Origin: Pohlia nutans
Taxonomy: Eukaryota > Streptophyta > Bryopsida > Bryales > Mniaceae
Direction: 5' to 3'
Assembly (NCBI GenBank): GCA_022496805.1
Contig: CM040104.1
Coordinates: forward strand, 1,893,150 to 1,957,149
Length of the DNA: 64,000 nt
Positions 46,326 through 59,646 of the stretch are shown here, piece by piece. The position numbers and the translations under genes are program-made. How positions within the stretch are numbered: the stretch's first letter is position 1; each line of letters begins with the position of its first letter. The notes below the pieces were generated by a model, which saw nothing but the letters and a program-made list of their open reading frames with translations, was not told the DNA's origin and searched no databases.

Positions 46326-49234
46326 CTACTCACTAATCGCCTCATCATCCATATAAATCAAGGCATTATTAACCATGTTGGTGCATTGCGACATTGAGAC
46401 TTCCTCAAATTCACTAGCACTGGGTTGAGTTTGAGACACACTTAGATCAAAATCAACTTCTGCAGCAACATCTAAATATTTTAAAACACGAGAGTCATAC
46501 TTCAGGGGAGGATCTAACAGAAGAGGTGGAGATACTTGCAACGCTTGCAACTGTGCAACATCTTCCGCATATGAAGGAAGTCTCCAACTCTTAGCCGGGC
46601 TTGGATAGAGTCTAGAATGCAGTAACAGAAGGAAAAGTTCAGACACAAGTGAAATCATAAAGATCAAAATACAATAAAAGTTACAAATGAATAGAAAGAG
46701 TAAGCTGCACTTACTTACTCAGGGTCCTCCACACGACGGCGCTTCACTGCAGCAGCCTTCTTTGGCTTTTTTGCAGATAGTACAGGAGCATGAGGAATTG
46801 GTGGAGCCTTTGCAAGAGAAATCATGGGCTTTAGAACAGCCTCAAACAGCTTCTTGTCACTCTCCATGCCCAGAACGTGCCTACCAGTATTCTTGCAAGC
46901 AGTGATGGAATTTCCTAAAAAGAACCACACCATAAACGGATAAGTACACATTAGCATCAAAAAAAGCAAAGGCAAATAGTTTGCAAGGAAAGCAAAGAAG
47001 AATATTTCATACCAGTGCCAACTGCTACATCAATGACAATGTCCCCAACCGTGGTCAAAGCCATAACAAGGCAAGAAAAAAAGTATTCATCCTTCTCCCT
47101 TGGGCCTCACCATGGACGAGCACCATCCATTAGAGGGTTGGTGCAGTGATTAATCAACGTGTCGTTGAGGCCAACGTCTACACCATGGGCAACCAACTCT
47201 GGCACATCACGAATGGAAAAGGTTGAACTCCAAGACACAGAGTCCTCGGGCCGAGACACCCGCTTGAAGAGAAGGATATTAAATCTGTTGGTTGTGGAAT
47301 TGGGAACCCTTGCCGAACTCATGGGCAAATAGTTAACCCCCATCCATTCCTTGTAGATTGCAAATCCAAAAGAGTCAAAAAACGTCTCAATATCCTCAAG
47401 GAACTCGCCATTGTCAAACGGAAAGAAAAGCAGCAATGCGCCACTATCATGTAGAATCTCATCGGCAAACTCGAACAACTCCTGCAAATAGTCCTCAGAC
47501 TTCACATTCCAAGTGGGCACCACGGATGATGGCACCGAGACATTTGGCACCGGTAGACCCTCTGGTAAGTCTGCAATCACCAAGTCTGCAGCTCCACGCA
47601 TAGAAGGCACTCCACGAAAGCTACAAGAACGAGAAGGAGAGCATGATAGAGCAAACTTTTGAACCTCACGAAAATGTCGTTGCTGCTCAAGAATGGAGGC
47701 GTTGATGACAAGGGCTTGCGGACTACGCTCAGTGGGTGCAGGCTGTGAAAGGGTCGGATGACTCGGTTGTTTTACACGACTCTGAGTGAGTGGAAGGGGC
47801 TCACTGTGGGCATCAGTCATTACCGTGTCGTTTACTGGAGCAGACTTACCAGAGGTCTTAGAAGAAACAGTGGATGCAGCCTTGCCCTTGGTAGTGACTT
47901 TCTTCGATGCAACCTCGGTGACAGTGCTCTCACCCTTTGTTGGCGCCTTCTTCTTCGATGTTGTCGCTGTTGATGTCTTCGGAGCCTGCTTCTTCTTGCC
48001 GGTCGACTTCTGTGTATCCTCGGCAGCAGTCTCATCAGCATCAGCATCAGTATCTTCATCCTCATCTTCGTCCTCATCAGTAGTCTCAACCGTAGCAGTC
48101 AACGATTTCTTGAGCTCAGCCTCCGAGTCAGGTACAAAACTCTTGGGGCATTCGATGTACCAGCAGCATTCCATGAGGTGGTCTCTACTGAAGTTCCTCT
48201 TCTGCGTCTTTGAGAAGATGTAGGTCGGTGGAGAAGAATCACACCATCCCTGTACACAAGGTGGTAACTTCCGAATTGCCCCTGCTTTAAGGAGCACTTG
48301 CTTCATGTACCTACACAATGACCAAAGATTGTTTCATGCAATACTCAGATTCTGGCATTACTAGCGATATTGCCCTTAGTGCCCATAATAGTCTCTCTCA
48401 CCATAATGCAACACTTGCAACACTCGAAGATGTGACTCACATTGTAGCACTACAATCAACACTCATGTCACTCTCATTACTCCCATTTCTGATGATACTT
48501 GCGATACTGATGATACTGCCCATTTTTGATGATTCTTCCATTTCTGATGACATTGCCGCTCTGATGATATTGCCATCACTCACATCACTCCCATTCCTCA
48601 CACCATTTGCATCCCATTGCTCCCAGCACTGATGATATGTGCTTTGCTCACATAGCTCAATCTTGTGATGCTCAAATTCTTGCACTACTGCCATTAGAAG
48701 TTTTTGTGCACGGGTGGAGAAATAACCTTAGGCAAAGCCGCTTCACAACGAGGTCACTCTCCTTAACTTTGTTAAACCTCATGGATTTTGTATACGCATC
48801 AGGACCCACGAAATGGGTGTTATACGCCTTGTCCCAAAGACAAATCCGCCAGTTCTCAAGGTAGTCCTCGAGGCCATCAACAACCTTGAAAGCATCAACA
48901 CCACCAACTAGAGCTAGGTAAGCAACTAGCTCTTGATTGGCAGTCTCCTCTATCCCTGCCCAAAATGCAGAACGGTCCATCCACTTCTTTAGAGTGTCCT
49001 CACCCGCAGGAGGCTTTGGAAACCTTAGGTCCGATCGAAAAAATGATGGACTATTCCACCATTTTAGCCACCGGACCTTATACTTCGGCTCCACTGCAGC
49101 TGTTGCCACCATCTGTAATTTCTCCAAAGTCATCTCGACTTTTGCAGCAACATGTGCACTATAATGCTCAACAATCTGCATGTACAAGGGGAATATACTC
49201 AAGCTTCAATAACACCAAACTTCTAAATCACCAA

Positions 49235-52200
49235 GTAGTGGACCCGACCATCCATCCATAGAATGCTTCCAATATCCGCAAATAAAGTTTGAAACAGAAT
49301 TGTCTATGGATTTCATCATCATAGATTCCTGATTTAGATAGACTAAAAGCATGGGAGTTTCTGATGCATTAGTTGTCCATGAAATGTATGTCAAATGTCG
49401 GATGTAGTTCCCAAGTCCTCAAGATTTTAGGATTGTTGCACAAATACCAAACCCTACACAATAGTAAGTGTGAAGACCATGCCCATGCCCGCTGGCGCTG
49501 CCCGTGCCCGCTGGCACTTGCGTTGCTAACACACGCGTAACTCGCGTTACATTGACTCACACACACGCGTTATATTGACTCACTCGTACCACACACAGCA
49601 TGACTCCCACACTCGCACAACAGCTTGAGTCCCACACTCGCGTGACTCCCACACTTGTTGGTCAGCCCTATGACTCGCACCCGCATTACTCGCGTTACTC
49701 GCATCGCACGTCTTCAACTGTGGTCATGGCCCCTCGCGTTACTCGCGTTACTCACGTCTTCAACTGTGGTCATGGTACTGCCGTTCGCATTACTAGTACT
49801 CTACTTAAACACAAACTAGTGACTGCCCACACTCGCACTAACGCAGGACTCCCACACTCGCACTCACGCAGGACTCACACACTCGTTACTCGTTATGCGT
49901 TACTTGCACACACGCGTTGCTCGCGTTACTCACACACACGCTTTACTCGAACCACACACACACTTCACTCGAGTTACTCACACACACGCATGACACGTGT
50001 TACTCACACCACACGTTACTCGCGTTCCTCACATCCACAGCATGACTGCCCACACTCGCACCACAGCGTGACTCATCTATTCATCCTTCTCCCTTTCGTC
50101 AAAGCATGACCCCCACACTCGCACCACAATTATGAATTCCACCACAGCATGACTCCCTCACAAAATGACTTCCACCACACGCATGGCCAGCACTCTGTGG
50201 TCCAAACAACCAGATGAAGCATTGGACCCGACCATCGCTTCATTAATGCCCCAAGCACTCTAATATCCACGCATTCCTCGCGTTACTCACACACAGGCGT
50301 TGCTCGCATTACTCACACCACGCGTAACTCACACCACGCATTCCTTGCGTTACTCACACACAGGCGTTGCTCGCATTACTCACACCACGCGTAACTCACA
50401 CCACGCATTACTCGCGTTACTGACGTCACAGCACACGACTCGCGTTACTAGCGTTACTCACATTACTCGCGTTACTCACACCACACGACTCGCGTTACTC
50501 GCGCTACTCACGTTACTCACACCACGCGTTACTCGCGATACTCACAGCGCACGACTCGCGTTACTCGCGTTACTCACATTACTCGCGTTACTCACACCAC
50601 ACAACTCGCGTTACTCGCGCTACTCACGTTACTCACACCACGCGTTACTCGCGATACTCACAGCGCACGACTCGCGTTACTAATCAAACCACACGAGTTA
50701 CTCGCGCTTCTCACAACATGCGTTACCCGCGTTACTCGCACCCACAGCATGATTGCTCGCGTTACTCTCACACACGCGCCACTCGTTACTCACTCACACG
50801 ACTCGCGTCACTCACACCACACGCACCACAGCATGACTGCTCGCGTTACTCTCACACACGCGCCACTCGTTACTCACACACACGCGCCACTCGTTACTCA
50901 CTCACACGACTCGCGTCACTCACACCACACGCACCACAGCATGACTGCTCGCGTTACTCTCACACACGCGCCACTCGTTACTCACACACACGCGCCACTC
51001 GTTACTCACACACACGCGCCACTCGTTACTCACACACACGACTCGCGTCACTCACAACACACGCACCATAGCATGACTGCCCACACTCACCCACGCCCAA
51101 GTCTCACACTCGCGCTACACGCATGACTGCAGTTACACCACAGTCACACCACGGTCACACCACAGCAATTTCCCACACTCGCACCACACTGAATCTCACA
51201 CTCATTACTCGCACACACGCGTCACTCATACTCGCGTTACTCGAACCATACGCACACAGGATACTTGCGTTACTCGTGGTACTCGAACCACACGCACACA
51301 TGGAATACTCAAGCACCAGTCGGACCTGACCACTGGATCTACGTTGCCCCTTGCATTGCGATACTCGCGATACTCGCGTTATTCTAACCACATGCGCACA
51401 TCCAAAACTCGCGCTATATTGCGTTATTCCCATACTCGCACCATATCATAACTCCCATACTCGCACTACACGTACCACTCCCAGACTCACACCACGTACA
51501 AACTCCCACACTCGCACCACAGCATGACTCCCACATTCGCGTAGTGATCGCATGACTGCCCACACTCAAGCACCAGTCGGACCCGACCATTGATCAGACC
51601 ACGCGTCACTCACACCACACGCACCACAACTTGACTGCCCACACTCACCCTCGTCTAACTCTCACACTCGCACCACACTGAAACTCTCACACTCGCACAT
51701 TCGCACCACAGTCACACCACAGCGATTTCCCACACTCGCACCACACTGAAACTCACTCACTCATTACTCGTTCACTCGTAACGCCATACGCATTACCCGC
51801 ACACACGCGGTAAGCGAGTCAGTCACACACACGCGTTACTCACACTCCCGTTACTCGAACCATACGCAGAGAGGCTAATCGCGTTACTCGTGGTACTTGA
51901 ACCACTCGCACACATGCAACACTCAAGCACCAGTCGGACCCGACCACTGAGTCTACGCTGCCCCTCTCATTGCGATACTCGCGTTATTCGCGATACTCCC
52001 CTCACTCTCACTACTCGAGCCACGCGCTGGCATTCTCAACCACAGGCATTTATCAAGCACCAGTCGGACCCGACCACTGAGTCCACGCTGCCCCTCTCAT
52101 TACTCGCCTCACTCTCACTACGCCCCTCTCATTACTCGCCTCACTCTCTCCACGCTGCCCCTCTCGTTACTCGCGTTACTCACAGCACACGACTCGCGTT

Positions 52201-55200
52201 CCTCACACCACGCGTTAATCACGTTACTCACACCACTCGTTAATCAAGTTACTGACACCACGCGTTACTCGCGTTACTCACAGCACACGACTCGCGTTCC
52301 TTGCACCCACACCTTCTCCCTTTCAACACAGCATGATCCCCACAATCCTATGACTGCCCAGACTCTCACCACAATTATGACTTCCATCACAGCATGACCA
52401 GCACCATGTGGTCCAAGCAACCAGATCAAGCATTCTAAAATCCACGCATTGCTCGCGTTGCTCGCATGTCTCACATCACAGGACTCGCGTTACTAAACAA
52501 ACCAGACGCGTTACTCGCGCTTCTCACAACACGCGTTACTCGCGTTACTCGCACCCACAGCATGACTGCTCGACACGCACCACAGCATGACTACCCACAC
52601 GCTCCAACGTCTAATTTCGACACTCACATGACTCTCGCACTCGATACTCACACACACGCGCCACTCGTAACTCACACACACGCGCCACTCGTAACTCACA
52701 CACACGCGCCACTTGTAACTCACACACACGCGCCACTCGTTACTCACACCACACGACTCGCGTCACTCACACCACACGCACCACAGCATGACTGCCCAAA
52801 CTTACCCACGCCCAACTCTCACACTCGTGCTACACGCATGACTGCAGCACAGTCACACCACAGCAATTTCCCACACTCGCACCACACTGAATCTCACACA
52901 CTCATTACTCGCAAACACGCGTTACTCACACTCGCGTTACTCACACACGCGTTACTCACACACGCGTTACTCACACTCGCGTTACTCACACACGCGTTAC
53001 TCACACACGCGTTACTCACACACGTGTTACTCATTACTCGCAAACACTCGTTACTCAAACCATACGCACACAGTCGGACCCGACCACTGAATATACGCTG
53101 CCCCTCGCATTGCGATACATCGCATTGCATCGTTATTCTAACCACATGCACACATCCAAAACTCGCAATATATTGCGTTATTCCCATACTCGCACCATAT
53201 CATAACTTCCACACTCGCACTACACGTACCACTCCCAGACTCTCACCACGTAAAAACTCCCACACTCGCACCACAGCTTGACTCCCATATTCGCGTAGTG
53301 ATCGCATGACTGCCCACACTCAAGCACCAGTCGGACCCGACCACTGAATCCACGCTGCTCCCTCGTATTGCGTTACTCACGTCTCTCGCGTCACTCGAAC
53401 TACACGCACACATCCAACTCGTGATACTCGCATCAATCTCACTGCTCGAACCACACGCAATCAGGCAATCTCAAGCACCAGTCGGACCCGACCACTGAAA
53501 CTACACAGCCCCTCGCGTTGCGTTACTCACGTCACTCGCATCACGTGAACTACACACACACATCCAACTCGCGTTACGCGCTTCACTCTCACTGCTCGAA
53601 CCACACGCACACAGGCATTCTGAAGCACTAGTCGAACCCAACCACTGAAACTACACAGCCCCTCGCGTTGTGTTACTCACGTCACTCGCGTCACGTGAAC
53701 TACACTCGCGCTACTCGAACCACACACAATCATGAATCACACAAGCACCAGTCGGACCCGACCACTGATTCTGCACTGCCGCTCGCATTGCGTTACTCGT
53801 GATACTCGCATTGCTCGAACCACACACACACATCCATTACTCGCATTATTTGCTATTCGCGTTACTTGTTACTCGCATCACTCGTTACCCTCATTGCTTC
53901 ATACACCCTAAACTTGCACCACAGGCAACTAGGTGTCGGACCCGACCACTCAAAACTCTTGCACTCACAGCTTGGATAACTGGCTCGCACCCACAATTTT
54001 GAGTCATCAAACTGACAGTCGAACCCGACTACTCAAATCTGAGTCTCATCTTGCTGTGTAACATGCACCTTAAATGACTAAGTTCAATAAAATTGGAGAG
54101 CCCCACTCAATTTTCAACCTAAACCCACAATCTTTCTAGACAATTGGTCAAATGTCGGACCCGACCACCAACTTTTGTCGCACCCTATGGTTGCGTTGAT
54201 CACTCCTCCCATACTTCAGGTCTAGAGTCAAGTCATGTGTCGGACCCGACCACTCAATTCCTTGTAATTCCAGGTTGATGTACCCTGACTCGCACCACAC
54301 TCATAACTGCCGAGACTCTTTCACTTGTTACCTGCACCACGCTCGCGTTTAGCATTAAGTGTTGCCTAAATCGTGATACTCGCGTTAATTACGTTACTCA
54401 AACTCACGCTAGTCACTGCTCAATCCAAGCATCGGACCCGACTACTGATTCGCCACTGCCCCAAGCACGACGAGAATTCCCAAACGACAGCATACTCGCA
54501 CCACAATCGCACCCACGCATGACAGCCCCTCACGAATTTGTGACTGCCCCAACCACGCAAACTTGCCAAACACATCAAAAGCTGTGAGCTCATTTCAAGC
54601 ATCGGACCCGACCCCTAGTTCGTGACTGCCCCAAGCACGATGGTTCCTCACTCTGATCCTGCATGGTTTAGGGTCGTTACGCGATACTCACACCATGTCA
54701 CTCCAAGCACACACGTTCCAAGACTCACTCTCTCCTGCCACACGCGTGAGTTCCCACACTCAAATTTGTCATATACGTAGATATTCGTGAGCTCAATCCA
54801 AGCATCGGACCCGCCCCCCAGTTCGTCAATGCGCCAAAATCGATGATGCAACACTCTCATAACTTCCCACACAATGAGTTCCACCACAGCATAACATGAG
54901 TTTCACCATACCATGAGTTCCAACACAGCATGATTCATGAGTTCCAACCCACGCATGACTGCCCACTCAGTACCCCAACTCACACCACAGCACCATGGTC
55001 TCCTTGCAAGATCAAGCATCGGACCCAACTCCTAGTTCCTCACTGCCCCAAAATCGATGATGCAACACTCTCATAACTTCCCACACAATGAGTTCCACCA
55101 CAGCATAACATGAGTTCCACCATAGCTTGAGTTCCACCACAGCATGATTCCCAACCCACGCATGACTGCCCACTCAGTATCCATACCACACCACAGCAAC

Positions 55201-55830
55201 ATGGTCTCCTCACAAGATCAAGCATCGGACCCGACTCCCAGTTCGTCACTGCCCCCAAAACGAGGACGCAGCACTCTCGTAACTGCCCACACTCAACATT
55301 AGTTCCACGACAGCATAACTCCCACCACACGCATGACTGTCCATTCAGTAACTAGACTCGCACCACAGCACAAGCATCGGACCCGACCCCTGTTTGTTCA
55401 CCTCCACAAGCACGGTGCAGTACTCTTACACACACGTTCAAGTCGTACTCCACGCGTGACTCCCACACTCATTGCACGATACGCGTTACTCGCCCACACG
55501 CGTTACACGCCTTACTCACGCGTTACTTGCACATACGCTCGCACACTCCAACCACATGATCGCACACTCTGCCCACACGCATGACTGCCCTCACTCGCAT
55601 TCAAGCAATACTCCCACACTCGCACCACAGCAAAATTCGAACACTCGCAATACTCGATTGACTTTCACACTCTCACGACACATGCGTAGAGCTTGCACGG
55701 CTGCCCACACTCAATGGCCAGTCGGACCCGACCACTGATTCACACTACCTTTCCCATTGTGCACCACCCCCGCTCGCACCACAGCAAGCTCAAAACCCTC
55801 AGCCCCGATCAAGCATCGGACCCGACTCCT
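49235..55830. repeat. Dispersed GTCGGACCCGAC motif inside the big intron
   Basis: The string TCGGACCCGAC, or a variant with one or two changes, occurs more than twenty times, for example near 51572, 51932, 52063, 53078, 53330, 53482, 53752, 53940, 54155, 54240, 54432, 54604, 55226, 55724 and 55815. GTCGG and CCGAC are reverse complements separated by AC, so each site is a short inverted repeat. It is usually followed by CACTGA or CTCC. Confidence 0.85.
49480..53900. repeat. CGTTACTC-type minisatellite array
   Basis: Short units such as CGTTACTCACACACACGCG and GCGTTACTCGCGTTACTCAC repeat with variation. At 50749-51075 a 24-bp subunit (GCCACTCGTTACTCACACACACGC in rotated form) is present once, then twice, then three times in successive higher-order units. 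On the plus strand G occurs almost only in CG dinucleotides, and C far exceeds G. Confidence 0.9.
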
Positions 55831-57522
55831 TGTTCTTCACTGTCCCAAGCATGGTGTAGCACACACATCAACAAATTTATTGCAAAGATTTTCCACACTC
55901 ACCTGCTCCAGGAAGCCAACTCCATAGGCTGGATTAGCAATTGCTTGCGCTTTGTTGAACACAGTGAAGAGCTCCTCTTTCTTTTTGGATATGGCCTTGT
56001 CAACATATTCTTGGAGCCCTACGTCGCTTTGAATGCTCTCCTCCGCTTCTTCCCAGTACATTTGCCCAGTCTCGTTAGCAACGTGGACAATTTCATCCTG
56101 TAGAATCATGCCAATAGTCAAAACTCAACCCATGCATGCAGTACATCAAGCTAGAAATGCAAAGACAAAAAAGATATATCGGATTTTGACTTACACTGAA
56201 GATGAAGTTTACCATTAAATCTCTTGTAAGTGGGTACCAAGTCTTCACTGATTTCGATTGGCACAACTTGAATTGCTCTGTTGTAAGCATCGGCTTATAG
56301 TACTCTAAGTCATAAGATCCATACTTCTGAATTCGGTGAAGAATGTGTACCAAACTAGTCTTCACATGAGCGGTTTGGTTAGAACTGCACATTTGCCATT
56401 TCAAGTGACCTCAATCCAAGTTCCAAAAGTCAACAAATTCAACATTATTCAAGCACCTCATTGTAATCATCCATGGAGTTTCATGGCTTACGAGTTTATG
56501 TTGTGCATGGCACTCAGAATATCTCCACGGCCTCCAGCGGTATCGAGTACAACGCACTCAGGATTTCCGTTCTTTGAATACCATTGCTGATCATCGGTAT
56601 GAAGAGTCTCGATCACTTCCTTCCACGTCAAAAGTCTATGGTTCCCATCGTACACAAAGAACATTGATCCACTTAAACACTCGAGGTCAGGATCAGATTT
56701 TAGCCTCTGTTCAAATGCTTCGTTCTCTACGAACCAACATGGGTTCCACTGGTCCATGGCTTCTTGACTTACCAGCCTATTCTCACCCTCATCGTTGGTC
56801 AACGACCCGTACATGGCAGCCGAATTGGACTTGTACCCATAGCGAAATGCTCCCATCAGTTTCACAACATCACAACGAAGCGAGGGTCTTACCATTGGCA
56901 TGTGAATCATTCGACAGAGTGGAATTTTGAGGACGGCCTTAGAGAATGGTTTTTTTCTCATTTTCTCTATAAGCTCGTTCAAGTTTCCATGAATTAGTCC
57001 GGCATGTACGTTGTCTCCTACCTTGGTCAAGCCGATGACTTGTCTGCGCGCTCGCTCTAAGGGGGGCAGTGACTCTAAACCTTTGTCAACTTCACCACTT
57101 CGATTCTCGAGACGCGAACTTGAACTTTCCGTGACGCCTTCTCTTGTACCCGCACCACTCGTCATTGCCGCCACAGCATTCGAAGTTGTGCCATTCTTGT
57201 CACGAGCTGAAGTGCCGCCTCCAATGGGAACCACAGAACTGCCTCCATCACCAGCTCCACCACTCGCTCCATCATCGTCTCCACAACCGTCAGTTCCTTC
57301 ATCTGACTCGGAGTCCCCACTATCACTCGACTCGCAGCCTATAACGAGCTGGCGGCTCTCGCTCACACACGTTGCGTCTCCACCAACATTGGACATTGCT
57401 TGCACTACGTCAACTTCCATCGCGTCTAGGACACTGGTCCCTCGACTTTGGGACTCTCCAACTGTGGTGCCCAATGTGAGTCCTCTAGTCTCGTTCACCC
57501 CGGCAACATTGGCACTCCTCAT

Positions 57523-58895
57523 CTCAACAACTTGGATTGAATTTTGACCCAATCCCACCACGTTTTAGAACACGCCAAAGACACTTGAAATCAGTAGCAC
57601 ATGAGGACTTGCTATCACTATGACGTCTATCGAGCTTCTTCAGTTCTTGTGATTCATAGGACTTAATCTTTCACTCGTAACTCTCTCAAACACAGTACTG
57701 CTAAGCACACTAGATCATGCACAATTCATCTACAGATCATTTAGACTTTTGAATGGCACGTGCTTCAGATCCAATTCCAAGTCTAGGGTTTAGAATTTCT
57801 ACTACTTGTCTTTGCAAGGTCTAAGTATAGAATGCACACAACTCATTCAATGTCAGAGGGGAGCAAAATATTAAACCTAACCTGACAGCTAGGGTTGATG
57901 AAGATTGAAGGAGACCGAGGGATATGCGAATTAGGGTTGGTGAAGGTCGATGGAGAGCTCACAGATGGTGGCAGCACCTGTGCGTCCAAATCCTGTACCA
58001 CGTCATTAGACATTATCGATAAAGCAAATGACAAGGAGTGCTACAGGACTTACTGATTAGCATCCTAACAAGACTGCGTCCACTACTGACGACGGCTCAT
58101 CTTGACAGAGCAGTTTCTTTCAAGTGCTTCCAACGACATTACCGATTTCCTCAGCCACTATGGGATGGTCACTCAATATCATTGTACCAATGCACATTCA
58201 AACGACCTTAGGATTCCACCTGTGAATCATGAATGAAACAAGGCTCAATCAGTGAGAACACTTCCCTTGAATGTTGTGGCCATTCATTGTTCAGAATTCA
58301 TAAGCAAACGTGGGCGAGCATGCACATGAGAAGATCTGCACCTGGAAAGCAACACTTGAGAATGCGTGCACCTGGCACGCAAAAGGAAGGCGACAGTGTG
58401 AGAAGTGGAGCACGCGAGCAATACTTCAAGAAAAAAACAAGGACCAGAAGAGGAGCGCGCGCGTGAGAAGTGGAGCACGCGAGCAATACTTCAAGAAAAA
58501 AACAAGGACCAGAAGAGGAGCGCGCGCGTGAGAAGAGGAGCAGCGTACCTGGTCGCTGGCGGCAACGACCTCAGCAGGCCACAAGCTCTGGGGTGCGGGT
58601 GCCTGGGGTGCTACTGCCTGCACAGAGAAGAACAAGCTGAGGACAGGGCATACGAAGGAGGCAGACACACGCGTTTAGGGTTCAGGGCGGCCGCTTGAAA
58701 TTTTGATCCCTGCCCGTTGCCCGTGGACGCTGTCCCATGGCCACTGAAATATTTGGATGCAGTCCTTTGACCCTGTACGCTACCCCATGGCCGCTGAATT
58801 ATTTCGACGCTGCCCCATTCCCGCTGAAGGTGAACCTTGCCCGCGGTCTCAAACCATAAAAACTTGGGAAAATTCCAAGTGGAATTTTTGATATC
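57523..58895. other. Divergent intergenic region upstream of the ParB/methyltransferase-like gene
   Basis: This is the probable 5' flank and leader of the minus-strand gene. It includes the 64-bp tandem duplication at 58409-58535 and several direct copies of CATGGCC/CCCGCTGAA-like strings at 58700-58840. No recognisable gene. Confidence 0.4.
58409..58535. repeat. Tandem duplication of about 64 bp
   Basis: Two nearly identical copies run GAGCACGCGAGCAATACTTC through GGAGCGCGCGCGTGAGAAG. They lie between the minus-strand ParB/methyltransferase-like gene and the plus-strand MULE-like gene. Open frames here repeat with the duplication and are not credible genes. Confidence 0.85.
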
Positions 58896-59252
58896 CTAAA
58901 GATAAAAAGTGTTGGATACAAGTAATAGGGTGGTGAAAGAGTGTACCCGACTGTCGTGAGGAACACTAAAGTCTACCGAGAGCTGCACCTTTGTTTGACA
59001 ATTGGACTGGGATGGTATGTTGTCTTCGTGCTCTATTGAAGGGCGATGCACGGTCTCCACCGGAAGTTTGGCGAATTCGGATGTTAAAGTCTTGATGGTG
59101 CCCCTCAAGTTAGCATAACGTCTATTCCTACTCTCTGCATTTCTCATCCTAGAGCGCTTGAGCTGCTTCGCACTAGAGAATAGGAGCTTTCCCCTTTTCC
59201 TCGTCTTAGCAATTGAAGGTGTCGCACCTTCACATGGTGAGACGTCATGCAT
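58896..59252 (-). CDS. Small basic ORF, possible 5' exon or bZIP-like protein
   Basis: From ATG at 59252 the frame encodes about 118 residues. Residues 17-55 are strongly basic (KTRKRGKLLF, KQLKRSRMRNAESRNRRY), followed by LRGTIKTLTSEFAKL with leucines that could form part of a zipper. A possible donor, CGG|GTACAC, near 58950 raises the alternative that this is a 5' exon of the minus-strand ParB/methyltransferase-like gene carrying its nuclear localisation signal. The basic region does not match the bZIP consensus well. Confidence 0.3.
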   Translation of the reverse strand: MHDVSPCEGATPSIAKTRKRGKLLFSSAKQLKRSRMRNAESRNRRYANLRGTIKTLTSEFAKLPVETVHRPSIEHEDNIPSQSNCQTKVQLSVDFSVPHDSRVHSFTTLLLVSNTFYL

Positions 59253-59646
59253 CTGAGAAGCTCCCTCTTTCACTAGCTACCACTTGCACTCGCATTTTGA
59301 GAATTCCGTTTTCTTCCCATCTTCTTATGCATGCCAGTCACAATCCTTCAATGGTCGCACAACTTGGCGCCATGTAGTTATTAAGTTCTAATCTTGGGCT
59401 ATTGTTAATCTCGTCATTCACATTTCGGCTGAGATCTATCTACTTCTGCCATACCAGTTCAACAGTGACCGTTGCCCATTTATTTTACGGCTGCTCCAAT
59501 AATTTTGGAATGCCGCCAATTCCTTGTTGACAATGCTTCCAATCGTCAGAACTTGGATCCAATAAAGAGATCCCTTCACCCATTGTCACCTCACTACTAT
59601 CAAATCACCATCAGCCTCGTCTAGTTGCGCGCTCTCTACTCTCATC

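Larger units (their letters stand above)
49176..55902 (-). other. 6.7-kb satellite-filled intron
   Basis: The donor CAG|GTGAGT (55902) and acceptor CATGCAG|ATTG (49176) join frames in phase 0. Almost all the intron is repeats: ACTCGCGTTACTCACACCAC variants on the left, and units carrying GTCGGACCCGAC plus CACTGCCCCAAGCACG or GAGTTCCACCACAGCATGA on the right. No coding potential is supported, despite long frames that the repeat leaves open. Confidence 0.75.
46326..57522 (-). pseudogene. Spliced ParB-like plus DNA-methyltransferase-like gene, one in-frame stop
   Basis: Predicted minus-strand exons, in phase: about 57522-56492, 56384-56195, 56100-55903, 49175-48714, 48309-47017, 46920-46724 and 46625-46326, roughly 1,200 residues. 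After an acidic, Gly/Ser-rich N-terminus comes a ParB-like domain: LIEKMRKKPF, IHMPMVRPSLRCDVV, then MFFVYDGNHRLLTW (DGNHR). Exon 5 has an acidic, Lys-rich linker, then LVIADLPEGLP at the methyltransferase motif IV position and ALLLFFPFDNGEF. Across exons 5 and 6 is IVIDVAVGTGNSITACKNTG and VLGMESD, a good motif I/X of amino-methyltransferases. The order IV before I fits beta-class N4/N6 enzymes, but DLPE replaces DPPY, so activity is doubtful. TGA at 47107-47109 interrupts exon 5. ATG at 57522 is the first in the frame; a further 5' exon is possible. Intron 3 is 6.7 kb of satellite. Confidence 0.6.

Noticed and set aside
50749..51075. CRISPR-like array of 24-bp repeats
   Set aside because: The repeats are directly adjacent without unique spacers and the context is a plant nuclear intron.
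49600..53281. Long open frames across the satellite (for example 50718-51071 and 52466-53281)
   Set aside because: They encode only repeats such as ATRYSHTR created by the minisatellite, are open in several frames at once, and lie inside an intron.
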